Numbered from the stretch's first letter, positions 12,515 through 24,336 are shown. The stretch is DNA of 64,000 nt from Ampullaceana balthica (GCA_944989445.1 CALYLW010001075.1:124001-188000), one strand, 5' to 3'. Notes: generated by a model from the letters alone, not told the origin. Made by a program: numbers and translations.

Positions 12515-14362
12515 CGCAGTTAGTGGGGACCGGAGAATCCCGCTATATGTGAAATTCCGCGAAACAAGCCTGGGATTCCCAGTAATTACAGCAGACCTTC
12601 GCCATAACGAAGTAATTGGTGGCTAAGAAAAGTTCGCTAAGCATGTCTTCGCTATCCAATGCCCAATTAAACATAAGCCTAGAGCTAAAAATAGCTAATG
12701 CGTTGTTGGCGCTGAATTTCGCCTATCCATTCTTTAAGAAAATAATTTCATGCAACTAAATGAGAGTATAAACACCAAAAAATCACTATCAACAATTTAA
12801 ATAGTAATACACAAACCCTAATGCAATTAACAAATAGACAATCCTAGCCATTATTACACAAATTAAATCGTAGCCTAGATGATTCTAAGGCGTAAGCATA
12901 ATGGAATGAACCACACAATCATAGTGAAAACTCTTTATATCACATCGTAAACAACATTTTCTATTCGATTATAGTTAAATGATTAACTAAATCTTCCCTT
13001 AAAATGCCTAGTTTAAAAATATAAAAATAAATAAACACATATAGCTTTCCTAAATCTCAACCAGCTTTTCCAATGTTTACATTTTAACGCTAGCTAGCGA
13101 ACAGCTGTTTGGTTAGTTTTTTTGTTTTTTTTTCTTGTTTATTTTTACATGAGATTGCACTCGCACAAAAAGTAATCATTTTTAAGCCTAAGATGAATGT
13201 TCTTTTAAATCGACTTTAGACGTTTTTCAATAACAACGGAATGATTAACTGTGTGTTTACATAATAAATAACTTATAATCACAGTCAGAGGCGTCACTAG
13301 GGTTGGTGTCGTCCGGGGCGATAGCTCATGGTGTCACCCTCTCACGACTTTACCCTAACTTCCCTGAGTCTTCCAGTGCCAAATAACGGGAACATAATTT
13401 TAAATTGTGGTGCCACCCTTTGTGATGATGCCACCTGGTGAGGGTCACACCCTCGCATTCCCATAGTGACGCCAACATTTTGTCTTCTTTAAATTGTTGT
13501 CTTAGTGTAACTTATTAATTAATTTCGTGGCGATGACCCGTAAAATAGCACAAAAAAGAGCGCAGATGAAGATTGGAGGCGATTATTCTAATATATGGTA
13601 ATGTTTCAAGATGGACTACCAACTAGGTATAGCATGATGAAAGTGCTCTCTTTAATGACATGTAACAACAATTATAACAAGAAAAATGTTTCCAACATAT
13701 GTCTGACAAGATTTGAGATATAAAAAAAAATTGTTTATTATTAACTAAATGATTTTTTTTTAAATTTTAAGTCTTGCCTGTCAAACTTTAATAACATTTG
13801 TTAATTTTTAAAAAAAAATTGTCTAGCTTTTGAACATGTTCAAAATTTAAGTGTTATTTGGCTTCCTTTTATAAGTTTCAAAATTAAATTCAATCTTTAT
13901 TAAAGATTTATTTAAGCCGGAAAATGTATAACTTGGCATTTTGAATCTAAAATAATTGGAGTAAATTCTCACTATATTTCCCTCTTAAAAAAAATAATAA
14001 AAAAATATGTTACTAATAAGTTTACGCGTTTAATGTATTTCATTGAATTTCGTTTATTTTTCTAGCTGAAAAATTGTGTCGTCTCTTTTTTTTTAGACAT
14101 AAAATCGTTCAGAGTAACATTTTAGATGTTGGTGTCGCCCCCCCCCCTGATGGTGTCTACCGGGGCGGTCCGCCCCCACCGCACCACCCTAGCGACGCCA
14201 CTGATCACAGTATAATTTTTTTTTAATTTTCCCTTAATTTTTGTGTGTGAAATATTAGGCCTATATTCATTATAGTGACTTTTGTTTGTTATATGCCCAA
14301 GCTAATTAGTGTGTTATTGCGGGGGTTCGATAAGCGGGGGTTCGTAAAGCAGGGGTTACTGT
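12515..14362. mobile_element. Probable Tigger/pogo-type non-autonomous remnant, interrupted by a hAT insertion
   Basis: The left region (12515-12670) has pogo/Tigger-like phrases: ggggaccggagaatcccgc, gaaattccgcgaaac, and TACAGCAGACCTTCGCCATAACG. The right region (14318-14362) read inverted begins TACAGTAACCCCTGCTTTACG, so both sides can start at a TA followed by CAG. The similarity between ends is imperfect and the boundaries are uncertain. The hAT element at 13286-14203 lies inside. Confidence 0.4.
13286..14203. mobile_element. Non-autonomous hAT element (918 bp) with 8-bp target duplication
   Basis: Termini are CAGAGGCGTCACTAGGGTTG on the left and, inverted, CAGTGGCGTCGCTAGGGTGG on the right. 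The flanks are the exact 8-bp duplication ATCACAGT (13278-13285 and 14204-14211). Subterminal sequence repeats a ggtgtcaccc-type phrase and a run of nine C near 14140. No transposase coding was recognised. Confidence 0.92.
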
Positions 14363-14572
14363 ATCGTATGTGTATGTTGGTACAAGAATGTTTAAAATAT
14401 GTATATTTATTATTTATTTACATTATATATACAGTTTAGTATGCTTAAAGCGCTTGAAAAATATTATTGTCAATCATTACAGTACATTACTGTAATGTAT
14501 AAATTCACTCACAAACATTTTACTTTAAACTTAAGTTTCAAATTACATCATACAAACAATTCCCCAACCCCC

Positions 14573-14601
14573 TCTCTCTCTCTCTGTGTCTCATTTTCGC
14601 G

Positions 14602-14632
<31 letters not shown>

Positions 14633-14670
14633 GTTTTCTCTCTCATTCTCCTCTCTCTTTCTGTCTATCT
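14573..14670. repeat. (CT)n microsatellite
   Basis: Interrupted CT dinucleotide run. The open frame at 14399-14719 is a product of this low-complexity tract (a serine/leucine run) and is not annotated as a gene. Confidence 0.9.
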
Positions 14671-14719
14671 CTTATACGATATGATATTATGGTGTTCTAA
14701 CACTTACAAAGGACGATAG

Positions 14720-15204
14720 TATCTTCAGCTGTAATAACGACGACGACGCTGCAATTGACGATGCTGACGACAAAAAAGGCCATTACAAGTATAAGGCTCA
14801 TGAGGATGGCTAACCTGATCAGTTCCATCAATGTGAAAGCTAATTTTGACGATTGGGTTACTGCACAGGTATAATGTGACTTTTAAAGATAAAACACTGC
14901 TGCTTTCCGCAAAACGGCTTATATATATATATATGAATTAAGACCTCAAAGGAAGAAACGACTAACTGACGTTTTATTAAATTAATTAGTTATCCACCTT
15001 ATCTGATAGCAAATAAAGAAATTATAATGTTTGAGTGAATGTTTATGGGCAAATAACGTCTGTGACACTTTAAAAAATCTAAATGTAACTGGTAAATAAA
15101 TGATAAATCTATATAACTGTATAGTTTTTAGTTTTAAATCGTGAACATCTCATAACTTCAGAAATGAGACATAGCCGATCCTTCCCTTGAGGTTAGCTTT
15201 TATG

Positions 15205-15282
<78 letters not shown>

Positions 15283-15425
15283 CTTTATTTTATATATACG
15301 TATATATTTATATATGTGTTGTTCGTAAGTCGTATGTATATATATCAATGGGGAACAATTTGCGGCTCACGAGCCGCATGGGACTATTCTGTGTTCACAT
15401 TGCCACTCAATTTATGAAATAAAAC
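14720..15425. other. Intergenic DNA with (TA)n tract and a hAT-end-like fragment
   Basis: (TA)n lies at about 15205-15282. At 15350-15420 a segment (gcggctcacgagccgcatg, then ctgtgttcacattgccactc, then aatttatgaa) matches 59595-59660, both resembling the terminus of a hAT family. No gene was seen. Confidence 0.5.
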
Positions 15426-16160
15426 TTTTCTTTTCAAATATATCATATTAACGATATATAATTTTTTTTTATTTTTTTTATTTAATTCTCTACCAACAGA
15501 GTGTTTAACAATAATATGGTGTTCATTTAAATTTTAAATTTTGATGGATCGATTCGTTTCTGACTGGTTGCAAGTAACGAAAAAAAACAAAAAAACAAAG
15601 ACAATAGTATAGCTTTTCTAACACAATAGGAAGAGGAGACATTTATAGATATAGATGATAAGGCAATTTTCCTCATATGCAAAACACCGCTAGCAAATTA
15701 CAAAGCTAGGTATATTAAGCAACATTATGAATAAGTCATGAATAGTTTGTAACGTCATCTCCACTGCATTCTGAATTAAGAATAAAAAACACTGTCAAAT
15801 TTAAAGGAAAATCGAGTAAAGTTTAATTTTTTTAACACTTATCGCCCTTCACGCCCCTGAGATTGTGTCAAACGGCTTAGTAATGTTTAAAAAAAATCCA
15901 AAAACTAGATGATCTAGTCACATTCTCAACATAGCAGTGGCGTAGTCCAGGTTTGCTTTCATCCTATCCGTTTACTTAGTTGGAATGATCTCACCCATTT
16001 CTCTCGACTTGATGAGTGAATTTCTTTATTTTAAACCGAGTCTAGTGAACTTGTAGGCCTATAATTTTATATAGTACATAATTGCTCGCCATCTGAATAC
16101 ATGACGTTATCGTTTCTATAAACCCATGCCCTGAAAGAACTAATCATTTTCTTTATGGAA
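15426..16160. other. Intergenic DNA
   Basis: No coding region or clear repeat was identified. Confidence 0.3.
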
Positions 16161-16164
16161 AAAA

Positions 16165-16495
16165 AAACTGCCTTTATACAACCAAAAGTCTGCCTGACAC
16201 TCCCAACTTTCTTTATAAAACCAAAAGTCTGCCTGACACTCCCAACTGTCTTTATAAAACCAAAAGTCTGCCTGACAATCTAAAATTCTTTTATACAACC
16301 AAAAGTCTGCGTGAATCTCCCAACTGTTTTTATACAACCAAAAGGCTGCCTTACACTCCCAACTGCATTTATACAAACAAAAATTTTTCTTGACACTCCA
16401 AACTTCCTTTATGCAATTAAAAGTCTGCCTGACACTCCCGACGGCCTTTATACAACCAAAAAACCTACTGACACTCCCAACTGCCTTTATGTATT
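16165..16495. repeat. 39-bp minisatellite, about 8 copies
   Basis: The unit is approximately ccaaaagtctgcctgacact followed by cccaactgcctttataca. Because 39 bp equals 13 codons, every unit keeps the same frame and both strands stay open. The minus strand gives repeated SWECQADFWFYK-like peptides and the plus strand LPDTPNCLYTTK-like peptides. Neither looks like a real protein: there is no upstream coding context or splice support. Confidence 0.9.
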
Positions 16496-16739
16496 TTTAA
16501 AGGAAAAACAAATGTAATAGACTATATCATTTCTAAGACCGGAAAACGTCATAGCTCATTCGGTAATTGGGCTATATTTAGATTCAGGTCAAACTTTTCT
16601 GAAGTATCCATTACAACAGTGTATTTTGATACATTGATGTCACTAAAAACAATCTTCTAGGTGAAATTTTTTGAGGAAAAAATATTTCTTTACACTTATT
16701 TTTGCAGCCGAAAAAATATTAAAATGTTGAAGACTTAAA

Positions 16740-17540
16740 ACTTTAATAAAAAAGCCTTAACATATTTTAAATTATTTAAAGATGAGTGTAAGCGTTCGTT
16801 CGATAGTCGTAACTACGGTAAACTCTAGTCCTAGCGTAGTCAATTATTAACATATATGTATTTTAATATTGTTTTCCTTGGTCCCTGCCTTATAAAAATA
16901 TATGCCTTTGTATTTATTAGTAATAAACTTACACTAAGATTATGACTTTAATTATAATTACATCATAGTATGAAAGAATAAACTTCATGGACGAACGATC
17001 AACTAGAACTAGTTACTACTAACTTATTACTAGAGCCTCAGTCAGAGCAGATGCAGAGTCACTAATTCATTTACATAATTCATGCTAGCAAGGACGTTCC
17101 ATTTCGCATAATATAATATTACATAATATAAACATATATTGATATTTTAATTTAAATGAATAAGCCTAAGCATTTTTTAAGATGAGTGAAAGTGTAAGCG
17201 GTCGTTCAATAGTCGGAGCCGGCCATCGCCACTAGTACTAGTGACTAGTGAGTGCTAGCAAACTTATATTTAATATAAATTGTTTTCGTTTGTTCATATA
17301 AATTATATATGCCTTAGTATTTATTAGTAATAAACTTAAACTAAGATTATGACTTTAATTATAATTACTTCATTAGTTTTAGAAGTAAATAGTATGAATG
17401 AATAAAATTCTCGGATGAATGAGCGAATGAACTAAAAATAAAAAGTATAGTCTGTATATTTACGTATTAATATTAAATTCACTCTCGCAAGGACGCTCTA
17501 TTTCACATTATATTATATATCAAATAATATGACCTTATAT
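16740..17540. repeat. ~395-bp tandem duplication
   Basis: The segment at about 16780-17130 recurs at about 17177-17530. Shared blocks include aagatgagtg, gtcgttc.atagtcg, gtatttattagtaataaact, taagattatgactttaatta and gcaaggacg.tc.atttc.ca. Identity is high in the block with the gactttaattataatta phrase and lower elsewhere. Confidence 0.8.
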
Positions 17541-18850
17541 TTTTCTTTAAAATTCTATAAAATCAAGGTTTTGAACAAGTTTTAGATACTTTCAATGAGC
17601 GCATTCCCTCTAATAGTTATGAATAAATATTAACTACTTGACCTCACGGCACCTCAGGCGGTGACCTATTTATAGATCGAGTCTATTATTACACTTCCGG
17701 TAAATAATGACCAACCCTATTAAGCAATTTTTTAAATGCCTCTTTGAGGAGTTAATCGGAGTGGTCCTTACCTCACAGATCTCTCGATGTATCTTCATAT
17801 CTGCGCCACTACCATAAACAATACTAAAGTACACACATGTGACTATTACAATAAATAATGCAAAGTTTGTAACTATTATGTTTTTGTGTGATCTACTTTT
17901 GCTATATGGACATCGTGATGGGGCTGATTTATTTTAGGGGGGCCAAATTTTACAGGCTAGGAATTTGGAGATAATTATTTTATCCCGGAGGTTTTATTTT
18001 AAAATAAACCTGCGGGGGAGACTCTGTATGGGTGAGGATTTGTTTTGCGAACCGGCAACTACATTCAGAGTGACATTTTTTGTTTTATTTCCGTCTTTCA
18101 GTGATAGAGCTATTCCATTTCACACATTTAAAGCAGTCTTATTACCCATATGATTTGACAACAACTTTTTAAAAAATGACAAACAAGAATGGTCCAGATT
18201 AAAATCATTAGGTGTTTTGAACTTCACGTCTTGCACCAATTGGGTCCGGGCCTCTAATGTCGTTTTTTTTTAAACACAAGCTATTTAAATATCATTTTTC
18301 TTACTTATCGCAATACAATTTAACAAAGTTGTTCATTATTAATAAGCTAAATGGATTTTTCTTGATCAAACTTTGTACACACAATATTAATAGCTCATAT
18401 TTAGAAACAATATGACAATGAAATCTTTATGACAAACAGTTATGTTAATTTTGAAATTTTAAATGTCTAACCGATCACGGACGTTCGCCAAGTTGAATTT
18501 AAAAATAAAAAATTTGCCCAATCTTCACGACATATGGAAGGGCTATCTTCGTTAACCAAAACACATAAATGTGCTTATTTTGGTGGTATGACACAAAATT
18601 GAACTTCTCTAAAGGTCTTTGGTACTTATGGTTCCAATTTCCTGAAATTTCGTTCACATTTTCCAAATTCTAACTGAATACTTCTTTTCCAATGCTATAA
18701 TGTCAGTAGATAATAAATAGCATTTAGCACAATTCCTATGAATTCCTTGTTCTAACTTGTTTTTTCTATACTGCGATATTTTATATTTATGCTACCAACA
18801 AGTATTACTAATTATTGACTGCTTTTTTTTAAATTCTTTTTTTAAATCAG
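17541..18850. other. Upstream flank of the ankyrin gene
   Basis: AT-rich DNA with no recognised coding exon. It would contain the intron that ends in the acceptor at 18848-18850 if the ankyrin gene has upstream exons. The open frame at 17965-18153 has no recognisable domain. Confidence 0.3.
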
Positions 18851-21800
18851 ATACTTTTTTTTGAAAAGAGATCAAATGTTAATAAAAAGGATGCTAATGG
18901 GTGCACGGCACTTCACATGGCATCACTAAGAGGACACAATGATATGGTAGCTGTACTTATTGAAAAAGGATCAAATGTTAATATTCAGGATGCCAACGGA
19001 TACACGGCACTTCACAATGCATCTCAAAATGGTCATAAAGATATTGCTGCTCAACTTATTCAAAAAGGAGCACGTGTTAATTTAAAGGAAGTTAATAAAT
19101 ACACGGCACTACACATAGCATCACAAAATGGTCACACAGATGTAGTAGCTCTGCTCATTGAAAAAGGATCAAATATTACTGAGAAATGTGATAATGGGTG
19201 CACCGCACTTCATGTTGCATCTCTTACAGGACACAAAGAAGTAGTTGCTTTGCTTATCAAAAAGGGATCAAATATTAATGAGAAAGATGATTATGGGTGC
19301 AATGCACTTCACATGGCATCCCTTAAAGGACACAAAGAGGTAGTGGCTCTGCTTATGAAAACAATATTAAATATTAATGAGAAGTGTGGTAGTGGATACA
19401 CAGCACTTCACTTGGCATCATTTATGGGATACAAACATGTAATTTCTCTGCTTATCGAAAACTACTCAGTTGTAAATGAGAAAGATGATAATTGGTTCTA
19501 CGCACTTCACATTGCATCACACGAAGGACACACAGATGTAGTTTCTCTACTTATTAAAAAAGGAATAAGTGTTAATAAGAAGGATCCTAAAGGATACACG
19601 CCCCTAGACATGGCAGCACGAAATGGTCACAATGATTTGGCTGCATTCCTTATTAAAAAGGGATCAAATGTAAATGATAAAGATAAAAATTGATACACAG
19701 CACTTCACATAGCATCCATTAAAGGAAACAAAAATGAGGTTGCATTGCTTATCGAGAAGCAATCAAACGTTAATGAAAAGGATAGTAAAGGAAACACAGC
19801 TGTTTTCATGGCATCTGGTAGAGGACATACATATATAGTAGCTTTATTAATTGAAAAAGGTGCCAATGTTAATCAGAAGAATGTTAACGGATACAGGGCA
19901 CTTCACAAGGCATCGAAAAAAGGTAAAAATTATGTCGTTTCTTTGCTGATTGAAATGGGATCAAATGTTAATAAAAAGGATGATAATGGGTGCACGGCAC
20001 TTCACATGGCGTCACTTGGAGGACACAGTGATATGGTAGCTGTACTTATTGGAAAAGGATCAAATGTTAATATTCAGGATGTCAACGGATTCAGGGCACT
20101 ACACATAGCATCACAACACGGCCACAGAGATGTAGTAGATTTGCTTATTGTTAAAGGATCAAATATTAATGAGAAATGTGATAATGGGTGCACCGCACTT
20201 CACATTGCTTCCCATAAAAGACAGAAAGGTGTTGTTGCTTTGCTAATCGAAAAAGGATCAAATATTGATGAGAAAAATGATAATGGGTGCACCGCACTTC
20301 ACGTTGCATCTCTTACAGGACACAAAGATGTAGTTGCTTTGCTTATCGAAAAGGGATCAAATATTAATGAGAAAGATGATTTTGGGTGCAATGCACTTCA
20401 CCTGGCATCCCTTAAAGGACACAAAGAGGTAGTGGCTCTGCTTATGAAAACACGATTAAATATTAATGAGAAGTGTGGTAGTGGATACACAGCACTTCAC
20501 TTGGCATCATTTTTGGGATACAAAATTGTAATTTCTTTGCTTATCCAAAACTACTCAGATGTAAATGAGAAAGATGATAATTGGTTCTACGCACTTCACA
20601 TGGCATCCCTTGAAGGACACAGAGGTGTAGTTGATGTGCTTATTAAAAAAGGAATACGTGTTAATAAGAAGGATCCTAAAGGATACACGCCACTACACAT
20701 GGCAGCACGAAATGGTCACAGATATTTGGCTGCATTCCTTATTAAAAAAGGATCAAATGTAAAAGAGAAATGTAATAGTGGGTGTACCGCACTTCACATG
20801 GCAACACTGAAAGGTCACAGAGATGTAGTTGATCTGCTTATTGAAAAAGGAGCAAATATTAATGAGAAAGAAGCTTATGGACGCACACCACTTCACATAG
20901 CGTCACAAAGAGGTCTGAAAGATGTTGTAGCTCTTCTTATTGAACATGAGGCACAAGTAAATGAGAAAGATTTTCAAAAAACCAAGGCCTTGATCGTTGC
21001 TTTATGTTATAGCCACTACGAAATTGTTCATTTATTAATAGCTAACGGAGGAAATTGTAAGGAACTAGTTTTTACTTCAGCTATTTTACATGTTCACGTT
21101 CTTTTAAATAAAAATATTAGACTTGAATTCATTCCATTTCTAATTGAACTAGGTGCTTCAATTAATGAAACAGACGCTAATGGTCAGACGGCACTTATGA
21201 TTACAATTATTGCTGGACATAAAGATGTTAAACCATTATTTATTAAAACAGCAGTAGAAAATAAAATGTTACAAAGTAGTAGGCTTGAAAATACGTTTAC
21301 CACAAGATGTCAAGCTTTTATTTTAAAAATTTTAAAATTTGGAGCAGATGTAAATATAAAAGACAAAGATGGCTGGACAGCACTGATGTTTGCAGCAGAT
21401 TGTGGTGACATGGAATCCTTAAATTTATTACTTCAAAATGATGCAAATATTAATGAAACAAATATTTTTGGATGGACAGCTCTGTCGATAGCGTGTCAAA
21501 ATGGAAACATTGACATCATTAAAAACCTGATTGACCATGAGGCGAATGTAAATCAGATAATCATTGATGGTTGGACAAATCTCATGATAGCAGTTCTCAG
21601 TCAAAAACATAAAGCTGCTAAACTATTGATTGCTTGTAAAGCCACTGTCAATCAAATTAAATGTTGCTGGCTGGACAGCTTTAATAATAGCTTCTGAAAA
21701 ATGCTTTGAAGGCATTGTAAAACTTCTTTGTGATTATAAATCAGAAATTGACCGTCAAAATAAATATGGTTGGACTTCACTGATGAGAGCATGTCGCAAT

Positions 21801-22294
21801 GGACACAGCAGCATAGTTCAATATCTTCTCAGTATTGGAGCTCTAATCAGTGTAAGAAATATAGTTGATTTAACTGCTCTTATGATTGCAACACTGCATG
21901 GACACACACACGTTGTGAAATTACTTATCAATAAAGATGCAAATATAAGTGAGAAAAATAAACATGGATTAACATCGTTAGATATTGCATCAATTTATGG
22001 ATATACAGATATCGTTAATAACCCAAAGTGTAGATGTTCTACAGGATAATACACACTTTTCCAAAGCGTTGTATTTTGCCTTAAAAAACGGACACACTAA
22101 TGTAGCTGAATTATTAATTGAGAATTGCACACACTTTAAAGATATATGTGTGGATAAATCTGATTTTCTAATAGGATCCTTCGAAAGCAAATTTTATGAT
22201 GTCAATAAATTGATTATAAAACCTGAAGATTGTCACATATTAATTAAAAGTGACTGTTGTTGCAAATACATCGATAAATATAAAGATTTAATGG
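18851..22294 (+). pseudogene. Ankyrin-repeat gene, main exon, decayed
   Basis: About 30 tandem 33-residue ankyrin repeats are readable (pattern: G.TALH.AS..GH..VV.LLI.KGSNVN.KD). Such proteins are scaffolds for protein-protein contacts; the partner is unknown. A pyrimidine-rich tract and CAG at 18848-18850 form a likely 3' splice site, and the repeat frame is open from 18851, before the first ATG (18917). Three lesions break it: TGA at 19691-19693 where the neighbouring repeat has Gly; an extra A at 21659-21661; and a further frameshift around 22010-22024. The last ~20 codons before 22294 join in phase to the exon at 23904, beyond an LTR-like insertion. Repeats after ~21000 are more diverged. 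With all three lesions real this allele encodes no full-length protein; assembly errors could account for the single-base changes but not for the insertion. Confidence 0.9.
18890..20782 (+). repeat. Internal 1089-bp duplication of an ankyrin block
   Basis: Sequence from about 18890 to 19690 matches about 19980 to 20780 at a constant offset of 1089 bp, exactly 11 repeats of 33 codons. Examples: gatatggtagctgtacttat at 18941 and 20030; gatgat.ttgggtgcaatgc at 19286 and 20375. DNA identity is very high, so the duplication is recent compared with the divergence between single repeats. Confidence 0.88.
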
Positions 22295-23898
22295 TGTGGC
22301 GAGAAAGATGTGTTGTATGTCTGGCAAGTTTGTCTAGGGGTATATTGTCTAAATAATCCCTCCCGCTCACAACGCATACACTTTAGTGATCTCTCTCAAT
22401 CGATATATCAACAGACCAAAGGGTGTAAAAATGTAACAATAAATTTATTTACATAAATTACACAATAGTGGGAAACAGGTTCCAAATGATGACAGTAATA
22501 TAATCAATTAACTATCCCTTTTTTGACCTAGCTTTGTCATCATCAAGCTAATCCTTGTAACCGAGTGTTTATGGTGTGTATACTTAATTGCAATGGGGTT
22601 CGTCGCGCCCCGCTCTGTGTAGCGGTTGGTTCTGCACGCTCCCCTGGTCAGTAGGTGTGATGAAGCGTTCAGCTGGGTAGTGCTGCCCCACACACGGCTC
22701 CGTCAGTGCTGACGTGTGTGTGGTTGGTTCTGCAGGGTCCCTCTAGCTGAATCGTTCGGTTCCTTAAGCTCGCTATACTGCTCACCTATGGTTCCAGGTG
22801 ACTTCGGTGATCACGGAAGTGTGAATGACCGGCTTCTATAAGTATAGTGTGTTTATACGGATAGGCTTCGACATACGCGACGTGCGATTGTCGGCATCAG
22901 TTTACGTTGGACGTAATACTGGTAACTGTTGAGGGGTTCTCGGGTTCCTGTCGATGGTGCAGGGCTGAGGTAGGTTGACAGTCCAAGTCGCTTGGAACAG
23001 CGGTGGGTCCAGCTCTTGGTCCTTAAGGTTAACGACACTTCTCCCGGTACTGGCGGGTGCATAGAAACCAGACTAAAATAGAAAACGCATATGTGTAGTT
23101 TCTCTACTTTGTCTGCTTTAATCTATCCTTCTGGCTGCCGAGCCTTCAGAGCAGGGTGCCAAAAGGGAATTAAAATAAATTGATATAAACAAATTTAGCA
23201 TGTAATATATTTACACAATACGAGAATGAAATCAGTATCTCATCTCTACCACCACGGGCGCAGCTCTAACTGGCGGACACCTCGTAAGTGGAGTGAGGTA
23301 CAAAATATAATAATGTTATACACTACACGCAAATACAACGTGGTCCATCTGTTTGAGGGAGCGCGTGTAATCATAATTAAGAAATAAACCTAGGATATTC
23401 AAATCTTGCACGTGGCGTCGTGCGGAGATCACGGGGTTAACACACTTCAATAACTTCAGCATAGCATTCTACACGGGTTGACATTTAGATAATTACATGA
23501 ATGAATTATATATACAAATACGAGGGAACAAAGCTGGAGTTCAACTTACATGGATTCTGGCTCGAAACCAATGTCGGCTCACTCGCTGCAAGGATGTAAG
23601 CGGATACAGTGGGGTGAATGATGGTCATACGGTCACTGCATTCGGCTGACGTCTTGGGCGGAAAAGAGGGTGCTATTTGGTTTGCCTTGCCCTTTATACC
23701 CGATGGGTAGCATACTCATCCCTTTTCTGATTTGATGTTACTTGTTGTTTCTCAGTCATGCAACCGTGATCTGTCGCACGATTCTGGGGCATGCCTAATC
23801 AGGTCGGGTCGCTGCATTGTTGACGTTTTCGGGTCAGACGATAGTGAGTTTTCATTTTCCCTTGCGCAGATGAGTTTGACTCCATAAATTTCGTCACA
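22295..23898 (-). mobile_element. Solo LTR-like insertion (1604 bp) with 5-bp target duplication
   Basis: The insert begins TGTGGCGAG and ends TCGTCACA, i.e. TGTG...CACA ends with short inverted termini. Exactly the same five bases, AATGG, flank it (22290-22294 and 23899-23903). It is GC-richer than the surroundings and has no long open frame. On the minus strand a TATAAA lies at 23693-23698, about 200 bp from that end, and an AATAAA-type signal near 22440, suggesting an LTR in antisense orientation to the ankyrin gene. Superfamily is unresolved; 1.6 kb is long for a Ty3-type LTR but not exceptional. A non-LTR explanation is possible but less likely. Confidence 0.82.
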
Positions 23899-23903
23899 AA
23901 TGG

Positions 23904-23991
23904 AAGATACCTTTGATATGAAAGCTAGAAGAGAAATTACTTCAACGAAATCTAAAATGGAACAAACATTGTTTGCGACTCAAAACACATT
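23904..23991 (+). pseudogene. Continuation of the ankyrin gene's coding exon after the insertion
   Basis: If the insert and one copy of AATGG are ignored, the frame entering at 22294 continues without a stop through 23991 (EDTFDMKARREITSTKSKM and further residues, no ankyrin pattern). The exon then ends at a good 5' splice site, GTACGT at 23992. Its open, in-phase continuation on the far side of the insertion is the main evidence that the insert interrupted a coding exon. In the present allele, translation would instead run into the insert and end at a TAA at 22354-22356. Confidence 0.72.
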
Positions 23992-24255
23992 GTACGTTTT
24001 TATATAATTAAATATGCTTTTTTTTTCTCCCCACAAATTTCATTATTTAAAATAAATATATTTTCCTCATTGCATACTTTTAAGAAAAATAGACTCTTTA
24101 TAGAGGGATTAACTTACTCAATTTAAATTAATCGATGATAGCGAAATAAATAAGAATTAAAAGTATAGTTTCTATTTGTAGTTGCTTTATTTGAAAAAAA
24201 ACAAGAAACAATTCTTTTTAGCAAGTTTAACAATATTTTGTTTTCATATTTGCAG

Positions 24256-24331
24256 CGAAGATACATTTGAAATACCAGATCACATACAAGGAATACCAAC
24301 TGAATTGTTTACACTAAATGAAATGACTTAA
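24256..24331 (+). pseudogene. Probable terminal exon of the ankyrin gene
   Basis: A 3' splice site (tttgcag ending at 24255) is followed by a frame in the right phase to join the exon ending at 23991 (two bases carried over). It encodes about 24 residues, including EDTFEIPDHIQGIPTELF, and stops at TAA 24329-24331. The peptide matches no family I recognise; its first residues (EDTFEIP) echo EDTFDM of the preceding exon, hinting at an exon duplication. The 263-bp intron has consensus ends. Confidence 0.6.
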
Positions 24332-24336
24332 ATGCC

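Noticed and set aside
14399..14719. 106-residue Ser/Leu-rich protein
   Set aside because: Low-complexity (CT)n tract; no other coding evidence.
15187..15417. Tyr/Ile-repeat protein
   Set aside because: Translation of a (TA)n microsatellite.
16140..16517. Two overlapping repeat-protein genes on opposite strands
   Set aside because: Both arise from a 39-bp minisatellite whose unit length is a multiple of three; no splice sites or homology.
18848..18917. First ATG at 18917 as the gene start
   Set aside because: Ankyrin coding is already open and in frame upstream of it to 18851, next to a splice acceptor, so the ATG is internal.
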